A stretch of 64,000 nucleotides of DNA from Bacteroidetes bacterium UBA1941 (GCA_002336805.1 DDEZ01000011.1:434001-498000); one strand, 5' to 3'; shown: positions 23,434 through 33,275, numbered from the stretch's first letter. A program made the numbers and translations. The notes: generated from the sequence alone by a model not told the origin.

Positions 23434-26229
23434 ATGTCTAAAGAACCGAAGAAGAGGGCACCCACGCCCTCTGACCATACTTTTTTCTCCAGATACAGGT
23501 GGGAGGTACTCCTACTGATATGCTGCAGCGTGCTCTACGCCAATGCGCTCTTCAACCAATATAATATGGATGATGAGCTGGTGACCAATCATCATCGCCT
23601 CACCTCCCAGGGTATATCTGCTATACCTGATATATTTACCTCCAGCTACTACGAAGACGCCTCCGGCTATGCCTATGAATACCGTCCCCTCGTGCTCGCA
23701 TCCTTTGCTGTGGAGCACCAGCTCACCGGAGACAATCCGTATGTGAGCCATATCATAAACCTGCTGCTCTATACCCTCAGCGTAGTACTGCTCTACCGCA
23801 TGCTGCTACTACTGCTGCCTGACTACTCCCGCAGGCTTTTGTTCTTCATTGCACTTTTATTTGCCGTGCACCCAGCGCATACGGAGGTGGTATGCAGTAT
23901 CAAAAACAGGGATGAGATACTCGCGCTGCTCTGTGGCCTGCTGGCACTCTACGCAGCTATCAGGGCTGTGAGCGGGCGCTATGCATGGTATGCTGTAGTG
24001 CCGGTCATGTTTCTACTAGCACTGATGGGCAAGAAGACCGTGATGCCACTGGTGGTGATCATACCCTGCGCCATAGCGCTGTGCCGCCCTGTGCGTATGC
24101 GGCAGGTACTGGGCCTGGGTACCCTACTGGCGCTGCCGGTCTTTGTGATGCTCACAGATAGCATATCGCACAAGGTGGGCCTGATGCTGCTCATACTGGG
24201 TTTTATCTTTTTGTTTTACCTGCTGGTGGTGCCGGGCTACTTAGTAGAGCGCATAGGCAGATTCAGGGCGTACTACCGGAGTGAGACTGCCGGCGCTACA
24301 CCTGATCAGGACCAGAGTGATGTGAAGAGCTTTCTGGTGGCAGTGCTGCGCGATCTGCAGGTACACTTCTCGTGGGTGCTGCTCGTGGTGCTGGTGGTAT
24401 GCCTTGGCGTATTTCTGGGTGGGCTGTGGTGCCACTATATGCCTGCTGTGGCGCTGGTGCTGGCTATCCTCACCGCCGGCCTCTGGGGCAATAGGGTGAT
24501 ACACTGGTGGGCTACACTGGGTATCTACATCTGCCTGAGCAGCTGCATGATCATATATGAGCCTGAGACGTCGGTTTTCAGCGACCTGCTTTTCATCGCG
24601 CTGGCCTTTCAGATGCTGTATAGCCGCGGTCGCCTCTTCCTACCCTCACTGGCGCTGTATATCTGGCTGGCGTGGTGCGGCTCCGTGTATTCGTATATCA
24701 ACCTGGGCGTGGTGATGCTGGTGCTCTACAGGTGGCCCAGGATACGCAAGGCCAGCTACCTGGTGGCCGTACTCGGCATCTATGACTCTGTGAAACAGTT
24801 CCTGCATAACGGGATATTCACTCCTGCCAGCGTGCATACTACTGCGTACAGTATCTATATCGCGGCTATATTCCTGCTGCCACAGCTGCTGCACCGGGGA
24901 GACAAGCTCATGCGCAGGGCAGTGCAGATCAGTGCGCTGCTGGTGCTGATGGCCTACACCTGGCCGGGGCTGGATATGAATACAGCGCGCATAGCCAATG
25001 CGATGAACAGCCGCAACGATAAACCTGCCGCTACCATAGCTGCTGTAAAGCAAAACAGGGAACTATCATATGTAGAGGAGCCTGTAGCTGCCGCTGCACC
25101 ACTGACGGTCAAGGCGGGTACAGCCATGGAGGTACTACTGCACTACCTGCACACAGTGGTGGTGCCCTATCCGATGGCTTTCTACTATGGGTACAAATTC
25201 ATCACGCCACAGCGGCTGTCAGAGCCCGGGCCGCTGGTGTCACTGCTATGCTACCTGCTACTGGTGGCAGCAGCCCTGGTCAGCATGCGCAGGTGCCGCC
25301 TCATCACGCTCGGCCTGCTCATCTACCTGCTATCCATAGCTGCGGTGGCTGGTGTATTCATCCCTATACCGGGTATGGTGGCGGAGCGGTACCTGCTGCT
25401 ACCCTCGCTGGGCTGGTGCATTGTATTGGTCACAGGGCTGGCCTACCTGCTCTCGCCACAGGCGCTGGCGAGGGACCGTAGCAAAGTATATATAGCGCCC
25501 AAAATGCAGTATGCTCTGGGAGCCATCATCGCGCTGTACGCGGTGGTCACCTTTACGAGAAACTTCCAATGGAAAGATGCGGTGACGCTGATGCGGCATG
25601 ATATCAGCTATGTGGACTGCTCCGCTCAGGCACACAACCTGCTGGCCATAAAACTCATGAAATCTTCCTATGACGTGGCAGATGCCAATGAGCAGCACGC
25701 TATGCACGTGGAGGCATTTGGCCACCTGAAAAAGGCGCTCGAGATCTACCCGACCTTCTACAATGCAGCCTATGACCTGGGCCGCGTATCCAGTGTGCTG
25801 AATATGCCGGACAGCACCGTGTATTATTTCCGCATGGCGCTGGCCATAGACTCTGCGAATCCGGATCCATCCCTCTTCATGGGCCAGACACTGATACAGC
25901 AGGGTAAATTTGGCGAAGCCATACCGCCACTGGAGTATGCCATACGGCACAAAGTGATGGCCTACAATCCATATGCGCTGCTGAGTATGGCCTACTTCAA
26001 AACCGCCCGCCATGCAGAGTCTATAGCGGTAAACAAGGAGGCTATACGCCTGTGGCCGGCAGATGGCGGTCCCTACCTGAATATCGCCCGTGTTTATATA
26101 GCTGAGAGCAAGACAGACAGCGCTATGATATACCTGCGCAAAGCGCAGCAGGTGGTGCCGGGAGATGGTGAGGTGCAGCGCCTGATACAAAGTGTGGAGT
26201 CTGGCAGCAAGGCGCAGGTGGCGCCATGA
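23434..26229 (+). CDS. Large multi-helix membrane protein with C-terminal TPRs (TMTC-like, GT-C fold)
   Basis: A 931-residue protein. The N-terminus matches the layout of TMTC-type glycosyltransferases: one helix, then NALFNQYNMDDELVTNHH, with the acidic pair DD where GT-C enzymes bind the lipid sugar donor, then YRPLVLASFAVEHQLTGDNPYVSHIINLLLY, and VHPAHTEVVCSIKNRDEILALLCG. About 16-18 helices follow up to residue 720, and the last 190 residues hold TPR repeats (FYNAAYDLGRVSSVLNMPDSTVYYFRMALAIDSANPDPSLFMGQTLIQQGKFGEAI). It could transfer a lipid-linked sugar to exported protein. It heads the polysaccharide region but reads away from the ABC permease. Confidence 0.75.
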   Translation: MSKEPKKRAPTPSDHTFFSRYRWEVLLLICCSVLYANALFNQYNMDDELVTNHHRLTSQGISAIPDIFTSSYYEDASGYAYEYRPLVLASFAVEHQLTGDNPYVSHIINLLLYTLSVVLLYRMLLLLLPDYSRRLLFFIALLFAVHPAHTEVVCSIKNRDEILALLCGLLALYAAIRAVSGRYAWYAVVPVMFLLALMGKKTVMPLVVIIPCAIALCRPVRMRQVLGLGTLLALPVFVMLTDSISHKVGLMLLILGFIFLFYLLVVPGYLVERIGRFRAYYRSETAGATPDQDQSDVKSFLVAVLRDLQVHFSWVLLVVLVVCLGVFLGGLWCHYMPAVALVLAILTAGLWGNRVIHWWATLGIYICLSSCMIIYEPETSVFSDLLFIALAFQMLYSRGRLFLPSLALYIWLAWCGSVYSYINLGVVMLVLYRWPRIRKASYLVAVLGIYDSVKQFLHNGIFTPASVHTTAYSIYIAAIFLLPQLLHRGDKLMRRAVQISALLVLMAYTWPGLDMNTARIANAMNSRNDKPAATIAAVKQNRELSYVEEPVAAAAPLTVKAGTAMEVLLHYLHTVVVPYPMAFYYGYKFITPQRLSEPGPLVSLLCYLLLVAAALVSMRRCRLITLGLLIYLLSIAAVAGVFIPIPGMVAERYLLLPSLGWCIVLVTGLAYLLSPQALARDRSKVYIAPKMQYALGAIIALYAVVTFTRNFQWKDAVTLMRHDISYVDCSAQAHNLLAIKLMKSSYDVADANEQHAMHVEAFGHLKKALEIYPTFYNAAYDLGRVSSVLNMPDSTVYYFRMALAIDSANPDPSLFMGQTLIQQGKFGEAIPPLEYAIRHKVMAYNPYALLSMAYFKTARHAESIAVNKEAIRLWPADGGPYLNIARVYIAESKTDSAMIYLRKAQQVVPGDGEVQRLIQSVESGSKAQVAP

Positions 26230-26247
26230 CAGGGGCTATGAGGGTGC

Positions 26248-27084
26248 TCAGGCTACACTCTCGCGGCGGCTGAATGCATAGAGGCCCGCAAGGGCTACGA
26301 TGGTGACGACAGCCATCATGACAAAGTAAGGAAACGCCGGAAACGGCTCTCCGAGCAGTGCATAGCGATACCCGCTGATGACACCGGCCATAGGATTGAG
26401 GTATAGGAAGACGTGGTACTGCTGAGGGATCACAGTGGCAGGATAGAAGACGGGAGTGACCCAGATAGCGATACCTATGATGACTGGCATGATCTGGGTC
26501 AGATCGTGAAAACGAGCGCTCAGGACGCTCATCCAGATGGCGATAGCAAAACCGCAAAGGATGTTGTATATTACAAAGAGCGGTAGAGTGGCCAGGGTGG
26601 CAGAGACCTTCTGGCCGGTGGCCAGGATGAGGATGAGCAGTATGGCCAGGGATATGACAAACTCCAGGGCAGCCACTACTATTTTGGCCAGCAGGAGGAT
26701 GACCTTGGGGAAGTAAAGTTTTGAAAAAATATCCTCGCCGCGCAGGATGGCTGTAGAGGCGGTGTTGGATATCTGGGAGAAGAAATTCCAGGCGATCATG
26801 CCTGAAAAGGCAAAGAGGTAGTAAGGAGAGCTGGTGGGCACGTGCATGAAAAAGCGAAATATCATGGTGAATATGAGCAAAGTCACCACGGGGCGTATGA
26901 TACTCCACAAAACGCCGAAGTATGTTTGTACGTAGAGCATGCGGATCTCCTTGAGGGCAAAGACCCAGATGAGCCAGCTGTAGCTGATGATCTCTCTGCA
27001 GTAGGCCGCAAAAGTGAGCGGCGCTGCCGAAAAGACGGTAGGGGCCGCCTGCGTGGCGCGAGAGGTAGGAGCGGTGTGGTGCAT
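26248..27084 (-). CDS. ABC-2 type polysaccharide export permease (Wzm-like)
   Basis: Six membrane helices with the ABC-2 pattern: FALKEIRMLYVQTYFGVLWSIIRPVVTLLIFTMIF, FAFSGMIAWNFFSQISNTASTAILRGEDIFSKLYFPKVILLLAK, and a last loop LYLNPMAGVISGYRYALLGEPFPAFPYF. This is the pore subunit that exports finished O-antigen or similar chains. The ATG at 27082-27084 is preferred over one 18 codons upstream because the extra residues are not family-like. Its ATPase is at 30752-31924, with two plus-strand enzyme genes and one lipoprotein gene in between. Confidence 0.85.
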   Translation of the reverse strand: MHHTAPTSRATQAAPTVFSAAPLTFAAYCREIISYSWLIWVFALKEIRMLYVQTYFGVLWSIIRPVVTLLIFTMIFRFFMHVPTSSPYYLFAFSGMIAWNFFSQISNTASTAILRGEDIFSKLYFPKVILLLAKIVVAALEFVISLAILLILILATGQKVSATLATLPLFVIYNILCGFAIAIWMSVLSARFHDLTQIMPVIIGIAIWVTPVFYPATVIPQQYHVFLYLNPMAGVISGYRYALLGEPFPAFPYFVMMAVVTIVALAGLYAFSRRESVA

Positions 27085-27193
27085 AGTATCTCGGTGTACG
27101 GGGGCAAAGATGCACAAAATAATAACCGGCACTCCCATGCTGCTGAGAATATGGCTATAGAGCTCTTTTTATATGTTTGATTAAAGTTGCACT

Positions 27194-28096
27194 ATGCAAA
27201 AGAAGATGACAAGGGTAAGATTTAAGGACGCTGACACAGAGCAGCAGTTCGAGCGGGACGGGTATATAGTGCTAAAGGATTTTGCAGATGCGGATACCGT
27301 GTCCAGGATGCGCTCGATATTTGACGCGCACTACGTACCACCTGCAGAGAAGATGGTCTGCTGGAACTCTGCCGTGAATGCCGATGAATCTGAGAAGAAG
27401 CAGATCAGCGCAGCGCTGCTGGCCCTGCTCACACCACGCCTGGAGCAGCATATCGTGGCGTACAAAGAGCACTTTGCCTACTTTCTGACCAAGCCGGCAG
27501 AGAAGACAGCTACCAACCTGGCCATACACCGCGATGCGAGTGCTGTAGATGAGTCTGAGCACGAGTACCTCATCTTCTGGATGCCGCTGGTAGATATCAC
27601 GAGTGACCGCGGCTACCTGTACTTCATGCCGGGCAGTAATAAACTGTTTGACTACCAGCTGCCCATAGGTGTGGACTGGCCATACAAATACCTGAATGAT
27701 GACCTGCAGAAGTATGCTGTAAACCTGGACCTGAAGGCAGGCGATGCAGCTATTTTTTCCGGCAAGACGCTGCATGGGTCATTTGCCAATCAAAGCGGTG
27801 AGGCGCGGCCGGTGGTCTGCTGCGGCCTGGTCAATCCAGCTACAGAGCTACTCTACTACTACTATGACCGAGATAAAAATAATGTAGAAGCGTATGGCGT
27901 GACGCCGGAGTTTTTCCTGCAGAGTGATTTTTCGGACCCGGCGGATAAGTATCCGCTGCGGATGTCCTTCCCATACCTACCGCCAAAGCTGACACCCCGG
28001 GATGTCTCTGACTTTTATAAAAAGAACTGGAGCCTGTATAAAGATAAATACGGGTTTCTGGATCGTATCAAGCAGAAATACCTCTCCTTTGTATGA
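27194..28096 (+). CDS. Phytanoyl-CoA dioxygenase (PhyH) family oxygenase
   Basis: An Fe(II)/2-oxoglutarate oxygenase of about 300 residues. The metal triad is visible: HRDASAVD gives His and Asp (about 113-115), and LHGSFANQSGEARPVV gives the second His with the Arg that binds 2-oxoglutarate. The start FERDGYIVLKDFADADTV is typical. Substrates in this family range from lipids to phosphonates and natural products. Its position between the two halves of a polysaccharide exporter suggests it modifies a sugar or lipid of the exported chain, an inference. Confidence 0.82.
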   Translation: MQKKMTRVRFKDADTEQQFERDGYIVLKDFADADTVSRMRSIFDAHYVPPAEKMVCWNSAVNADESEKKQISAALLALLTPRLEQHIVAYKEHFAYFLTKPAEKTATNLAIHRDASAVDESEHEYLIFWMPLVDITSDRGYLYFMPGSNKLFDYQLPIGVDWPYKYLNDDLQKYAVNLDLKAGDAAIFSGKTLHGSFANQSGEARPVVCCGLVNPATELLYYYYDRDKNNVEAYGVTPEFFLQSDFSDPADKYPLRMSFPYLPPKLTPRDVSDFYKKNWSLYKDKYGFLDRIKQKYLSFV

Positions 28097-28172
28097 AATG
28101 TGTGGGTGCTGATATGGATATTGTATTGATCATGGTGGAGGCTGTGAGCCCTCATAGCTATATAGCAGCCGT

Positions 28173-29717
28173 ATGAGGGTATGTCTGATCAGGCCGCCTA
28201 AGCTCATGATAAAGGATGCTATGTCTGTGGTGTCATTCCCACCGCTGGGCATGGCGCTGGTAGCAGCCGTGCTAAAGCAGCAAGGCCATACTGTACAGGT
28301 GATAGATGCTGCGGTGAGCAGCAGTGGCGCGCAGCACGAGTTTGATGCACGCCATATACAGGCGGTACTGCCCGCCAGCAATGCACTGGTCACGAGCGGC
28401 CTCTCCTTTGACGCCATAGCAGATGCCATCCATCCTGATACGGAGCTGATAGGGTTCAGCTGTATGTTTTCTATAGACTGGGTCTCTGACCGCGCCCTGA
28501 TCAATATGATAGCCGGTCGCTACCCGAGGGCCACGATAGTAGCCGGCGGCGAGAGCGCTACGGGTATGCCGCATATTTTCCTGCGGCAGTGCCCCGGGCT
28601 CACGGCCTGTATACTGGGAGAGGGAGAGGAGACGGTCTCTGACCTGATAGGCGCTATGACTGCCGGGCGCCCGCTGGATACCGTGAGCGGTATCATGCTG
28701 CGCCGCGATGGCGAGTATGTCAAGACGCTGAAACGCGAGCGCATGCGCAAGCTGGATGATATACCGGTGCCGGCATGGGAGGAGTTTCCCGTGGAACTAT
28801 ACCCGCGGCCGCTACGCCGCGCAGATGCGCCCAACCCCATCACGCTGCCGCTGATCGCTACACGGGGGTGCCCATTCAGGTGTACCTTCTGCACGAGTCC
28901 TGATATGTGGGGCACGCGCTACTTTCTCCGCACGCCGGAGAGTGTGGCAGATGAGATAGCCTATGCACAGCAGCACTTCCGCGCGGGCAATTTTGATTTT
29001 TTTGACCTGACGGCTATCATCAAAAAGAAGTGGATACTCGACTTCTCCAAAATACTGCAGGAACGCAAGCTGGACATCCTCTGGCGGTTTCCGGCAGGTA
29101 CGCGGTCTGAGGCTATAGATGAGGAGGTAGTAGTGGCACTGCGCAGCAGCGGCTGCCATGAGATCATCTATGCCCCCGAGTCAGGCTCCGAGCGCGTGCT
29201 GGAGATGATCAAGAAGAAGGTGAACATACCAAACATGCTGGAGTCTATGCGCTATGCCAAAAAGCATGACATGCGCATCTACATCAATATGATCATAGGC
29301 CTGCCGGGTGAGCGGCACAGTGATATACTGCGTACCTGCTGGTTTCTGATGCAGTGCGCGCGTGTGGGAGTGAATGATGTGGGCCTGGCCAAATTTCGCC
29401 CGTATCCGGGCAGTGCCCTCTTTGATGAGCTGTGTGCTGAGGGCAAGATCAGCCTGGATACAGATGAGTATTTTGTAGACTCTCTCTTCCTGGTGGACTC
29501 TATCCTGCTCAATAAATTTTATAACCCGTCTATACGCAGCAGCAAGCTGTACATGCTCTATTATTTCCTCTATCTCGGATCATTCTATAGTGCGCAGTGC
29601 CTGTTTCAGTTTGGCAACTTCCGCTCTATCCTGCGCGATGGTACCATGTACCGCTACGGTGCCAACCTGAAGAAAGACCTCCGGACCAAACTAAGGAGGT
29701 GGATAGGGGCAAAATAA
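28173..29717 (+). CDS. B12-binding-domain radical SAM protein
   Basis: The N-terminal 170 residues look like a cobalamin-binding domain (VCLIRPPKLMIKDAMSVVSFPPLGMALVAAVLKQQGHTVQVIDA). The radical SAM domain begins ITLPLIATRGCPFRCTFCTSPDMWG with the CxxxCxxC cluster motif at about 237-244, followed by the PESGSERVLEMIKKKVN and INMIIGLPGERHSDILRT blocks. Such enzymes methylate unactivated carbons or build unusual C-C bonds. It probably works in series with the PhyH oxygenase 76 bp upstream, on the same strand. Substrate unknown. Confidence 0.85.
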   Translation: MRVCLIRPPKLMIKDAMSVVSFPPLGMALVAAVLKQQGHTVQVIDAAVSSSGAQHEFDARHIQAVLPASNALVTSGLSFDAIADAIHPDTELIGFSCMFSIDWVSDRALINMIAGRYPRATIVAGGESATGMPHIFLRQCPGLTACILGEGEETVSDLIGAMTAGRPLDTVSGIMLRRDGEYVKTLKRERMRKLDDIPVPAWEEFPVELYPRPLRRADAPNPITLPLIATRGCPFRCTFCTSPDMWGTRYFLRTPESVADEIAYAQQHFRAGNFDFFDLTAIIKKKWILDFSKILQERKLDILWRFPAGTRSEAIDEEVVVALRSSGCHEIIYAPESGSERVLEMIKKKVNIPNMLESMRYAKKHDMRIYINMIIGLPGERHSDILRTCWFLMQCARVGVNDVGLAKFRPYPGSALFDELCAEGKISLDTDEYFVDSLFLVDSILLNKFYNPSIRSSKLYMLYYFLYLGSFYSAQCLFQFGNFRSILRDGTMYRYGANLKKDLRTKLRRWIGAK

Positions 29718-29726
29718 AACCTGCTA

Positions 29727-30755
29727 TCACGGGCAGGTGATGCCTATATAATACCGCTCTATATCCCGCTGGTCAAACAGCGGGCCATCTACCCGCCAGT
29801 GCTGGCCTAGGCTATATGCATTGTGCCCCTGCGGTATGATGTGCACCTCATGAAATACCGGAGCCCCCGGCACCTCAAAGCATGGACGCATGAGGCGCTG
29901 CAGGTCACCACCCTGGCTGTGCAGGTAGGAGCACAGCAGATCACCTAATCCCTGCCCATGAGCGGCGCCTGACCTCGCACGGAGCGTATCGAGATAGGCA
30001 TGGGAGAGCAGCATGCGGGTATCGCCATAGATCCTGCGGGTGGCTATCGCCTTATTATGTCCATGGCCCTTGCTGCGTAGCAGTGCATCATAGGTCAGGG
30101 CATAGGTACCCGCACTGTCTGCAAAGACAGCCGGGTCGTATGGGTCTACTATATAGTCGCCGCCACTGAGGTGCAGCACCGGGAATACATGCACCCCGTC
30201 AGGTATCGTGACAGTGTAGCCCTTCACATGGAGCAGCGTATCTACGAGCCTCAGGAAAAAAGTGCTCCGCTGCGTGCAGTAGAAGGAGACGATATTATGA
30301 TTGCCTATATCATAGCAGGTGCTGAGTGGGAGCGTATCCCAGCGCTGCCATATATCCAGCATCTGGCTATCGCGCGCGAGCCCGTATTTGGGCCCGAGAA
30401 ACTGGTAGCTGAATGCCGCATAGGCCAGGTCTGCTGTGGTGAGCGCCTTGAGGTACTGGCGTGTCTCTGCGCTGGTATGGAGTGTGTCTATACCAGCAAA
30501 TTTAGTACGGAGGTCTGCTATGGCAGCGTCATATGTATAGGGGAGATTGGTATAGAGCGTATCTGTAGGCTCAGGTATATCGCACTCGGTAGGGCGCCAC
30601 GGGCTGAATCCCTCCATCTCATGCACTGCAGTGCGGAGGTCTGCTACCCTCACCTGTGCAGGCTGCTGGTGGCAGCCGGCCAGCAGCAGCAGTACGGCCA
30701 GGCAGAGGAGCCAGTGATAGTAAGCTCTTGGCATCATGGTCTTGTTTTGTGTCAT
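29727..30755 (-). CDS. Lipoprotein with a possible transglutaminase-like core
   Basis: A 342-residue protein with lipobox LLLLAGC (Cys about residue 28). The middle reads YDIGNHNIVSFYCTQRSTFFLRLVDTLLHVKGYTV, then HVFPVLHLSGGDYIVDPYDPAVF. A Cys at a helix start, a later His in a strand and an Asp in DPYDP follow the Cys-His-Asp order of transglutaminase-like proteins, but the similarity is weak. Its ATG overlaps the stop of the Wzt-like gene (ATGA, 30752-30755), so it is translated together with the exporter ATPase. It may act on the exported chain or on the export machinery. Confidence 0.6.
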   Translation of the reverse strand: MTQNKTMMPRAYYHWLLCLAVLLLLAGCHQQPAQVRVADLRTAVHEMEGFSPWRPTECDIPEPTDTLYTNLPYTYDAAIADLRTKFAGIDTLHTSAETRQYLKALTTADLAYAAFSYQFLGPKYGLARDSQMLDIWQRWDTLPLSTCYDIGNHNIVSFYCTQRSTFFLRLVDTLLHVKGYTVTIPDGVHVFPVLHLSGGDYIVDPYDPAVFADSAGTYALTYDALLRSKGHGHNKAIATRRIYGDTRMLLSHAYLDTLRARSGAAHGQGLGDLLCSYLHSQGGDLQRLMRPCFEVPGAPVFHEVHIIPQGHNAYSLGQHWRVDGPLFDQRDIERYYIGITCP

Positions 30756-31924
30756 TCCTTTAGCTGCTGCAGGTGCCAGTCAAAGCTGGGCTTGAGCGAA
30801 AATTTTTTGTCATGCATACTCCATGGGGTGACCCACGCATGATAGGATGAGGCTATCTCAAAACTAAGGCAGCGCATATTCTCATACAGCGACCGGTGCC
30901 CGTCAGAGATGATAAAGCCTACATAGAAGGTACCGACATTAAAGAAATTGGCTGGGATCTGGCAGGAGCACTCGTATATGCCCTCGGCACTGATGCTATA
31001 CTCCGGCGTGACCCGGTATGAAAACGAATCAGACAGCAGCACACTGCTAAAGTCTGATATATAGATCATGAGATTGTAGGTGCCCGGCCTATTGACACGC
31101 AGGCGGATGGTGGCGGTCATGCTCTCCTCTATCTGCGCCTGGTGAGAGGATACCCAGTAGTCCAGTACAGTGATGCACTGATCAGGGTCGGAGGCAAAAT
31201 TGACAGAAACGTCTTCTTTCTGGCGCTTCAGCCCGGAGAGCGTTTCATAGGTATCTATCACAGCCATAGTTTCCCCCTCTGCCACTATAGCTCCCTGATC
31301 CAGTATCAGCGCGCGCTGTGTATACTCTGCCAACTCGCGGAGGCTGTGAGACACGATGATAAGGCTCGTGCCCTGGCGGAGCAGCTGCTGTATCTTCAGC
31401 TTGCATTTGTCCTGAAACCGGATGTCGCCTACGGTCATGATCTCATCCAGTATGAGGAGGTCTACCTGCAGGAGCGTCTTGATGGCAAATGCGAGGCGCA
31501 GGTACATACCATTGGAGTAGTGGCGTACCGGCTGGTCTATAAAATCTCCTATCTCAGCAAAGTCTATGATCTCATCAGCCATGGTGCGCATCTGCTGTCT
31601 GCTGTAGCCGGCCATACTGCCTGCGAGGTAGATATTTTCGCGGCCGCTAAACTCAGGTACCATGCCAAAGCCGAGATCGAGTATGGCTGCAAAGGTGCCA
31701 TAGATACGTACCTGGCCGCTATCGGGCTTGAGTATGCCGGAGAGGATCTTGAGCAGGGTGCTTTTGCCGGAGCCATTGCGGCCCATGATGCCGAGTGTCT
31801 CACCACGGCCCAGCGCAAATGAGATGGGACTGAGCGCATCTATGTACTCCCTGCCCTCCGCATGCTGCAGCTGGAAACGCTTTGATACTGCGTCTACCTC
31901 CAAAATCTTGCCCTGTGGCGTCAT
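30752..31924 (-). CDS. ABC exporter ATPase with C-terminal Wzt-type binding domain
   Basis: The nucleotide-binding domain (about 1-245) has Walker A GRNGSGKST, the signature RHYSNGMYLRLAFAI, Walker B DLLILDE and the switch His in IIVSHSLREL. The C-terminal 140 residues form a beta domain (SVNFASDPDQCITVLDYWV...CQIPANFFNVGTFYVGFIISD) like Wzt_C, which in the known cases recognises the end of the polysaccharide before export. It pairs with the permease at 26248. It overlaps the lipoprotein gene by 4 bp and lies 70 bp downstream of waaA. Confidence 0.88.
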   Translation of the reverse strand: MTPQGKILEVDAVSKRFQLQHAEGREYIDALSPISFALGRGETLGIMGRNGSGKSTLLKILSGILKPDSGQVRIYGTFAAILDLGFGMVPEFSGRENIYLAGSMAGYSRQQMRTMADEIIDFAEIGDFIDQPVRHYSNGMYLRLAFAIKTLLQVDLLILDEIMTVGDIRFQDKCKLKIQQLLRQGTSLIIVSHSLRELAEYTQRALILDQGAIVAEGETMAVIDTYETLSGLKRQKEDVSVNFASDPDQCITVLDYWVSSHQAQIEESMTATIRLRVNRPGTYNLMIYISDFSSVLLSDSFSYRVTPEYSISAEGIYECSCQIPANFFNVGTFYVGFIISDGHRSLYENMRCLSFEIASSYHAWVTPWSMHDKKFSLKPSFDWHLQQLKE

Positions 31925-31994
31925 GGCGATGTGTGCTAGTGGCGGCTAAAATAGAATATAAGCCGCTCTGTAGTACAGGAAAATAAGGATGGTG

Positions 31995-33266
31995 TCAGAA
32001 ATAGTTTTTGCTCTTCAGCCAGGTGTAGATCTGCTCGGTGCCGCCGGTACGAGAGAGGACATACTCGCGTGCTTTTTCGGAGCCGGTGCGCAGGTGAGCG
32101 CCGTTATTGTCATAGAGGTCCTCTATCACATCGAGTAGCTGGTCATAGCTGCTGATAGTGTGTGCCGCATGCCAGTCAGGATGGCTGAGCAGCTCGAGCG
32201 CCTCTGCGGATTTCTGATGGTGAGGACCGAAGATGACGGGCTTGCCATAGACGGCAGGCTCCAGTATATTGTGCACGCTGGCGCCGAAGCCACCACCCAC
32301 ATAGACCACATCTGCATAGTAATAGATGGAGGACAGCATCCCTATACCATCTATGATGATCACGTCAAAGTCAGCAGCATCCTGCGTAGTGACGCGGGAG
32401 AAGAGGCCACGGCTCAGCGCGATATTGCCTACGATATAGTAGTTGTTTTCCTCCGTCACGTCGTGCGGTGCTATCACGTACTTGAAGGCGCCCTGAAAAG
32501 GATCCTCATTGATGAGGCGGCAGATCAGGTCTACGTCTTTCTTCCAGGTGCTGCCGGCTACTATCAGTTTCTTATCACCCTTGAATGCTGCTATGGTATC
32601 GTAGTCCTTGCGCTGCTCTGCTATGGCTGCCACACGGTCAAAGCGGGTGTCTGCACAGACCTGCGCCTCAAAGCCGATGCTCCGCAGCAGCTCACGCGAT
32701 TCTTCGTTTTGCACAAATATCTGGCGAAAGTAGCGGAGCATCTCCCGGTGCAGGTCCCCGTACCAGCGGAAGAAGACCTGGTCCCGGCGAAATACGGCAG
32801 ACACGAGTATGACAGGCAGCTTGCGGATGTAGAGCTGGCGCAGGAAGTGGTACCAGTACTCATATTTCACCCAGATGATCAGCTCAGGGCGTACGGTACG
32901 GATAAACTTTACGGCATTGGGCAGGCTATCTATGGGCAGGTAGGAGACGTAGTCCACACCCTCGTAGTAGCGGCGCACGTCATAGCCGGACGGGGAGAAG
33001 AAGGTGAGGAGTATCCTGACCGCCGGGTCCCGCGCCTTGATCAGCTCTATGAGGGGGCGCGCCTGCTCAAACTCTCCGAGGGAGGCGCAGTGTACCCATA
33101 CTTTTTTGCCATGCAGGCTCTTCATGTTATTGCGCAGCCGGGCAAACAGCTTCTGGCGGCCATCGTACCAGCGCCTACTACGGCCGGAAAAGGGGTAGCT
33201 GACCAGAATACCGATCCGGTAGAGCAAGATAAAAACGTCGTATAGGAAAATGTAGATCCTGGGCAC
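31995..33266 (-). CDS. waaA: 3-deoxy-D-manno-octulosonic acid transferase
   Basis: Transfers Kdo from CMP-Kdo to lipid A precursor at the inner membrane (family GT30). The N-terminal membrane-associated helix is followed by KKVWVHCASLGEFEQARPLIELIK with the catalytic Glu, then LLTFFSPSGYDVRRYY and WVKYEYWYHFLRQL; the C-terminal donor domain has DVVYVGGGFGASVHNILEPAVYGKPVIFGPHHQKSAEALELL. 423 aa is normal. It ties the region to LPS. The beta-barrel gene is 9 bp upstream. Confidence 0.93.
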   Translation of the reverse strand: MPRIYIFLYDVFILLYRIGILVSYPFSGRSRRWYDGRQKLFARLRNNMKSLHGKKVWVHCASLGEFEQARPLIELIKARDPAVRILLTFFSPSGYDVRRYYEGVDYVSYLPIDSLPNAVKFIRTVRPELIIWVKYEYWYHFLRQLYIRKLPVILVSAVFRRDQVFFRWYGDLHREMLRYFRQIFVQNEESRELLRSIGFEAQVCADTRFDRVAAIAEQRKDYDTIAAFKGDKKLIVAGSTWKKDVDLICRLINEDPFQGAFKYVIAPHDVTEENNYYIVGNIALSRGLFSRVTTQDAADFDVIIIDGIGMLSSIYYYADVVYVGGGFGASVHNILEPAVYGKPVIFGPHHQKSAEALELLSHPDWHAAHTISSYDQLLDVIEDLYDNNGAHLRTGSEKAREYVLSRTGGTEQIYTWLKSKNYF

Positions 33267-33275
33267 CGGTAGGGT

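Noticed and set aside
27194..28096. Reading the PhyH oxygenase as PhnY, partner of the PhnZ-like protein at 49044
   Set aside because: The genes are 21 kb apart in different contexts, and the oxygenase sits among polysaccharide genes, so a common phosphonate pathway is not supported.
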